DNA of 64,000 nt from Niebla homalea. Taxonomy: Eukaryota > Ascomycota > Lecanoromycetes > Lecanorales > Ramalinaceae. Position 1 is the stretch's first letter; each line of letters opens with the position of its first letter. The notes below the pieces were generated by a model. The model had not been told where the DNA came from and searched no databases. It saw only the letters and a list, made by a program, of their open reading frames with translations. The stretch lies in assembly GCA_019925105.1 (NCBI GenBank), contig JAHGAU010000012.1, positions 124,001 through 188,000 of the forward strand, written 5' to 3'. Of this stretch, positions 59,049 to 64,000 are shown one piece after another. Made by a program: the position numbers and the translations under genes.

Positions 59049-60709
59049 TCAGATTTTTCGCTTGACAATCCGGATTGGAAGCTCCTTCATCAAGCCAATG
59101 GTGATGTTGGCCTCAATGTCGTCATACATCATTCGAATCCCCTTGTCCCTAGTCTTCTCCCATGCTGTAGAATTGTCGCCATGACACGCTCGCAGCGTTT
59201 CGTCGTCTACGATCAGCTCCAAGGAGTAGTCCTTCAACAATGTTGCCATGAACGATGTCAGTTCAATTTGGGCAAATGTCCTGCCAGGACATGCCCTTGG
59301 ACCTGCGCCAAATGCGCTCCAGGCTGGGAGCGCTCCCTCAGTCTCGTCGGGCCTGTCGTCAGTAGCCAGCCATCTCCCAGGATTAAAATAAAGAGCGGTC
59401 TTCGGCATGTGGAATGCATCTGGGTTATAAATGCAGAGAACGTCCTTCTGGACTACGCCGAGATACCCTCCGTTCTTGTATCCGGGTCTGGTACTCCGGG
59501 GACTGTGTGATCAATACAAAGATGAAACCCATGGTCCTTCCCGGCTTCTCAAGTCCCGCTGGAGTGGTGGAGAAGAATTGCTCAGTAAGCTTTTCTCAGG
59601 TAGAGGGGCTTTTGCGGTCAACTCTGGGTCGACCGCAGAAGCTACGATCACCTCTGGCTTGTGTCAACTCATCGCCATTCGAATTTGGAGGATGATGTGA
59701 CCTACCAACCATGGTCTTATTTTTCTTGCGTGTAACATCTTCCATGTTTTCTACAGCTCCAGACCGAAGCTTTAGGAGCTATGTGGTCACCTCCGTGAAG
59801 CTCTCATTTGCTTCGGGAAACTTTGTGCCAGGAAGCCAATGCAGAAGCACGCCTGGTGTTATGACGACTACTGTCAAGCGCTGGAGCATCGTGAAAAAGA
59901 TCTTGTCAATAGTCTTATGAACAGTCCCGCAGATCCTTTTGACACCTATTTGTGACTGTCCCAGTAGAGCTTTTTTTTTGAAGAAGCCGCTCAAATCCAC
60001 ATGCATGGCCAGTGTTGAAGTCCAATTCCTAATAACAGGAATGAAAAAGCCTTCCTTGACGATCCAATGAATTGCAAGTGTCTTCATCTGATGCTGAGCT
60101 TTGTCCCAGACGGCCCTATTCACCGCGTTGCCTAATGAGGCAGTGACTTCCATTCGGTGGGCCTTCCAGTCCTCCCACAATACAGAATTTATGGTAGGTC
60201 CCTAGAGGTCGTGGAACTTTACAAGCTCGATAATTTGCTCAAAGCTCGAAAGCTTCTTGAAAAGCTGATCGATTACCGCGTTGTCAGCAGTCCAGACCAT
60301 GTTGCCTTCCGGTGTTGCAATTATGAATGTGTCTTTGCCGGGGTCCTTGAAAGGCTGATGACCGCCTTTCCAAACCATCTAGATCTGAGCGGACCTGCCT
60401 CCATGAATAATCTGAATGGTGGGAAGGGAAGGAAGCTACGAACTGCAACCAAGACTTTGTCCAAGCTCGGCGCAAAAGCCGTAGAATTGGGACAAGAATG
60501 AATACATCATGATCCACCATGCGTCAGCCAAACAAAACCTTTATCATACAATACATTGCACCATCTGTAGATTGCTCCACCCAGGGAGAATAGAGAACGG
60601 GAAAGCGGGTCGATGAGACTGACCGATGATTTACGCTCTAGCTTGAGGTTTTGATGTAACATCCCAGCACGAAAAGTCCGACCAAACCAGTCAGGACTAG
60701 GTTAGCCAT
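59049..60709 (-). pseudogene. Cytochrome P450 pseudogene (P450-A)
   Basis: This was a fungal microsomal P450. The ATG at 60709 starts a membrane anchor (MANLVLTGLVGLFVLG). Further along, a clear P450 frame reads FIIATPEGN, LWEDWKAHRMEVTASLG, then a helix-I-like AGLEKPGRTMGFIF, and the heme loop FGAGPRACPGRTFAQIEL with the cysteine codon at 59289-59291. The frame is interrupted by TAG at 60202-60204, just before GPTINSV, by an early stop after the anchor, and by frame changes near 59780 and 59450. Only ~20 codons separate helix I from the stretch before NPGRW, where about 100 are expected, so the K-helix (ExxR) segment is missing. It therefore cannot give a working enzyme. Confidence 0.75.
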
Positions 60710-61151
60710 CTTCTAAGTCCCGTGAGCAGACCTCTTAGCATTCGTCAGACAAGAGAATTGCCAATTTGGGAGGTCAGTAGCAAGTTGGGATTTCCCTTGA
60801 AGAAGGAGATACCACCTAGGTATTGTATACAGACGTTACCAGACTGCTTAAAACAAGCTGCACACCTTATTGCCTGGTCGGATCACCCCTAAAGCTGTTG
60901 CGTAGCGCAAGGCAGGTCACGCTCACGCTTATCGGGTTGATCTTTTTCATCTTTTTATGACCTCTTCTTTGGTTCCAGTCGCCTTGGAAAGCCGAACTTC
61001 CGAATGACTGATGATCCCAAAACCAGTCTGCCTTAACGAACAAGTTTGTTCCTTCTATCAGATTTGCGCTACATGTGTCAAGATTCAGATTATGTCTGCC
61101 CCCTCCGCAATAGTCACTTTCAGATGCTGAGAAGGTACTCTCTCCGTTTCA
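60710..61151. other. Intergenic, no gene seen
   Basis: Between the 5' end of P450-A and the 3' end of P450-B, both on the minus strand. No supported frame. Confidence 0.4.
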
Positions 61152-61937
61152 TCAGAATTTCCGTATCAGGGTGGAAGGACACAAATTCATCAATGCGTTC
61201 TCTGGCCTTTTCACACCGATGGGCATGAACTCGTATTCAGCAAGGAGCATGACAAGGATAAACTTGGACGTTAAGGTTACAAATACCGTCCTGGGTATGC
61301 CCAGCGGCCTGCTCCCCATCTGAAATTGTGGACGAGGGCGCTGAAAAATGGCTTGGTGCCCTGACGAAAGGATCCTAAGGCATCCTATCTTTCGGGGTCA
61401 GGAAAGAATGAGTTTGAGACCATCGGTAAGTGTGTAGTTTTTTTTGCATCACTCAGCTGTACACTCCCTGGTGCCGGCCTTGCTGTCTCCTGCTTAGCTG
61501 GGTCCAGCTTCTCTAACTTACTATATGCCTCAATGTCCCACGTTCCATTAGCCTCACCTTGTACACGCCGAATCTCTTCGCGAACTTCCTCCAGAAAGTG
61601 GAGATGAGCCACAAGATCTGTGACAAATCCGATAACTATCAAGCCATTGTCATAAAGATTCTGTGGTCGAGTTGAGCGGCTTGTCAAGAAGATCCTGCTT
61701 CATCTCAACTTTGAAAATTTTGACTTACAATGCCGGATCCACAAAGACGCGTTCAGCCTGCTTGCTATCGTTACCTTGCCTAATGATGATGACCTCATGC
61801 GTGTAGAAGCTAGAAGGTACAAGCTCGCAAAAAGGAACGAAATACAAACCTGAGACAGGCCAATCAATTGCGCAGGAGACGCACACGCTGCGAGGTATCT
61901 GCAGCGCCGAGGGGGCGTAAGCATGTGGCACCCACAT
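61152..61937 (-). pseudogene. Cytochrome P450 fragment with heme cysteine lost (P450-B)
   Basis: A second P450 remnant, resembling the ent-kaurene-oxidase/CYP68-CYP503 type seen in fungal terpenoid clusters. Readable parts in order: FLEEVREEIRRVQGE and AYSKLEKLD leading to a K-helix-like ETAR (about 61480-61600), the heme loop FRWGAGRWAYPGR (about 61280-61320) and the C-terminal FILVMLLAEYEF (about 61220-61260). The axial heme ligand is tyrosine (TAC, 61295-61297) instead of cysteine, and a frame change follows directly. The segment between K-helix and heme loop is mostly deleted, and the N-terminal third is absent. The gene would begin where the divergent rhodopsin-like gene now starts. Confidence 0.7.
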
Positions 61938-62110
61938 TATACTAATGAAGTAGAGATCGACTTCTCCTATCCCACTCAGAAAGTTATACGCAGCGCTGGG
62001 CGGCTTTATCTCTGGCCTGGTCCGTCTGTATTCCCTTCAAAGCGGCTTTCTAACATCAGTCTGCCTTTGAATGCTTACCCATCTCGTGAGATCGGCTCAC
62101 CTTCATCATC

Positions 62111-63498
62111 ATGGACATCCCTAAAGATACACCGGCTCTGGTGACTACCGCCCTCGTAGTCGTCGCTGTTGTGTCTCCCAGTTTATCGCTAGTCTCAATT
62201 TACCTTCGCTACAAATCCCGCAGGATCTCTCGGCAACCGATCAAAAGCGATGACTACTGGATCGTTGTCTCATGGGTCTTTAATTCTTCACCGTGATATG
62301 TGTAGCTACTGATGCTGTCAAGATTTTCGCTCTTTCTCTGAGTATCACCGTGTGGGCTTTTGCGGGCATTGCCGGGATCAACCATTACAAGATTAATCCT
62401 GCGAAGGGAGTTGAGAGTTCTCTGAAGGTGAATCATTTTGACTTGATGATGTCTACTTCTGCGATATCAACTGATCGCTCACATGCAGTGTGTCATGATC
62501 ACGTCTTTGTTGGTACAATTGCCCTTGTCAGCTGTGAAGATCGCACTCCTGCTCTTCTACAAACGAGTGTTCACTACACCAAAATTCAGACTTGCCGTCC
62601 AGATTACAATGCCGTTCGTTCTAGCTTGGGGGGTGATCTTTTCTGTTGTGAGTATATTGATTTGCATGGAGCCGAACGAGAGCTAAGTATTTCGAAAGCT
62701 GACGCTTCTTCAATGCGATCCGATCAGTGCTTGCTGGACAATTCGCGATCAATTCGATCAACGATGGGACGCGACGGCACTCTCGCTAGCTCAAATAGGA
62801 ACAAGTATAGTTCTAGACGTCATTGTGCTTTGTTTTCCAATACCTGTCATTCTCGGTCTTCACATGCAGACTTCACGAAAGATCGCCATTATCATGATCT
62901 TCTGGCTCGGTGGCTTGTGAGTGCTCTTCAAAACCTTGCTAACATCTCCTGATTACCGTGAGCCTAGTTGTTGTATCGCAGCTATCGTCCGATTGATACT
63001 GGTCAACGAATCTACCAGAGAGGTCGAGCATTCATATTCTACGATCAGTCAGTTCCAATTACTAGCTCCGTTGCCCCTCAAACAATGCTAATCAAGGTAG
63101 ACGTCGAAACCAAGGCAACTGTTTTCAAGATAATTGAGCCCAATTGTTCTATTATTGCCGCTTGCTTACCTTGCTACGGGCCTCTCTTCGCCAAGGGCAG
63201 GAATCCAGAGTCGATCATCAGCAGTGTACGATCTGCAATCTCCTTTCGCATCAGGAACTCATCTACAGCGCGAGGAAAATCCAGTGTCGCTACGACCCAT
63301 GACGGCGGCTCCACTGGTTCGCAAGTAGAGCTCCGGGAAGCAGCCAAAGTTTGGCCTTCACGGGACCGTCACGGTACAAACGTCAGTCGAGTTGAAACAG
63401 GGAAGGATCAATTGCGGGATAAACATCAAGATGGGATTTTGGTCAAGACTGCTTATGATGTCGAAAGGGTATCAAGGGATGAAGAAAGCCTGACATAG
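62111..63498 (+). pseudogene. Rhodopsin-like fungal integral membrane protein, probably disrupted
   Basis: A member of the fungal seven-helix 'rhodopsin domain' (DUF3112-like) membrane family, frequent beside secondary-metabolite genes; its function is largely unknown. Exons can be traced at 62111-62280, ~62289-62427, 62489-62647, 62699-62916 and 62968 onward, with standard introns between the last four. Family-like blocks are KSDDYWIVVSWVF, TDAVKIFALSLS, AVKIALLLFYKRVF, CDPISACWTIRDQFDQRW, CCIAAIVRLIL and EPNCSIIAACLPCYGPLF, followed by a polar cytoplasmic tail. Between the first two blocks eight extra bases (about 62281-62288) break the frame and leave no room for an intron. The join before EPNCS is also unresolved. 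I read it as a damaged gene. Confidence 0.65.
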
Positions 63499-64000
63499 CG
63501 ATTCTGGCCTGATCCGGGTACGTCAAGGACAAATAATCGAGAAGGATTCTGGGAGAATGTTTCGGCAACGTGTGAACGGGATTTCCATAGCATCATAGCT
63601 TATAGCAATTGCATCACGATTCTTTCTTGTCCTCGTCAAGTCTCCTGCCTCAAGAGAGATTGCGAGGAATCATCCGTCCAGAGATGACTCATCACCGGCC
63701 ATTCAGCCACGTGGCTGTCCCCAAAGGAGATCATTTCCATGCAGGGCCATTACAAAGGCTATGCTTTGAAGCGCCGTATATGCGGAGTGACGAGGTCTCA
63801 AGCATGATTGTGGAGAAACATGCAGAAAAGCAGCTAAAGCCTAATTGTGCCACCAAAGATAAGGACGAGCAAATAGGTGCTGCAGGCTGCCTCTGAACCC
63901 TACATATGCGGTATCAATCATGTCGTGCATAAAATTTGTGAGCTAAGTAACGGCGCGGACGCTTCTAGCCTTCCTCGGCCGCCCGGCGGAGACCATGGGA
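63499..64000. other. Window end, no gene seen
   Basis: A 95-codon plus-strand ORF (63609-63896) has no motif or splice partner. Nothing else is supported. Confidence 0.35.

Noticed and set aside
1..64000. CRISPR arrays, operons or bacterial-type systems
   Set aside because: No spaced direct repeats or ribosome-binding sites were seen, and the genes have spliceosomal introns; the DNA is fungal.

Overview
This window is nuclear DNA of a filamentous ascomycete (Pezizomycotina). The signs are short 45-130 bp introns with GTRNGT donors, CTAAC-like branch points and CAG/TAG acceptors; separate, divergently transcribed fatty-acid synthase alpha and beta genes; a HET-domain gene; fungal-type diterpene cyclase, P450 and rhodopsin-like membrane protein genes; and a 5.5-kb AT-rich block that carries the C-to-T signature of repeat-induced point mutation (RIP). 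The class within Pezizomycotina cannot be fixed from the sequence alone.

Layout. 1-5.4 kb: a small membrane/coiled-coil gene, then weakly coding DNA with an apparently broken frame. 5.5-18.8 kb: the FAS beta and FAS alpha genes, back to back across a 1.1-kb shared promoter. 19.5-34.1 kb: ordinary housekeeping or hypothetical genes (a TM protein with NPF motifs, a DUF676/ROG1-type serine hydrolase, an inositol monophosphatase, an Asteroid/XPG nuclease, an OB-fold/RPA-like protein and several uncharacterised genes). 35.4-35.7 kb: a TA-flanked miniature transposon. 37.3-43.1 kb: a Ty1/copia LTR retrotransposon destroyed by RIP, with a 5-bp target duplication. 43.7-46.2 kb: a HET gene. 47.3 kb: an intron-containing tRNA-Ile(UAU). 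48.7-50.2 kb: a six-exon HGH1 gene. 50.3-50.8 kb: a second TIR element with a 51-bp perfect inverted repeat. 51.2-63.5 kb: a secondary-metabolism region with an intact O-methyltransferase, a bifunctional-type diterpene cyclase (DxDD plus DDxxE motifs), a second methyltransferase, two P450s and a rhodopsin-like membrane protein. All but the O-methyltransferase carry frameshifts, stops, deletions or unresolved exon joins.

How it fits together. FAS alpha and beta together form the alpha6-beta6 cytosolic type I synthase. The right-hand 13 kb looks like a decaying diterpenoid gene cluster: cyclase, then oxidation by P450s and O-methylation. It is separated from HGH1 by a transposon. The most informative structure is the retrotransposon: its two LTRs carry RIP damage in exactly complementary halves, switching at the same LTR position, as expected if a RIPed copy recombined into an undamaged solo LTR. 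Exon joins given here were worked out by eye from splice consensus and frame continuity.
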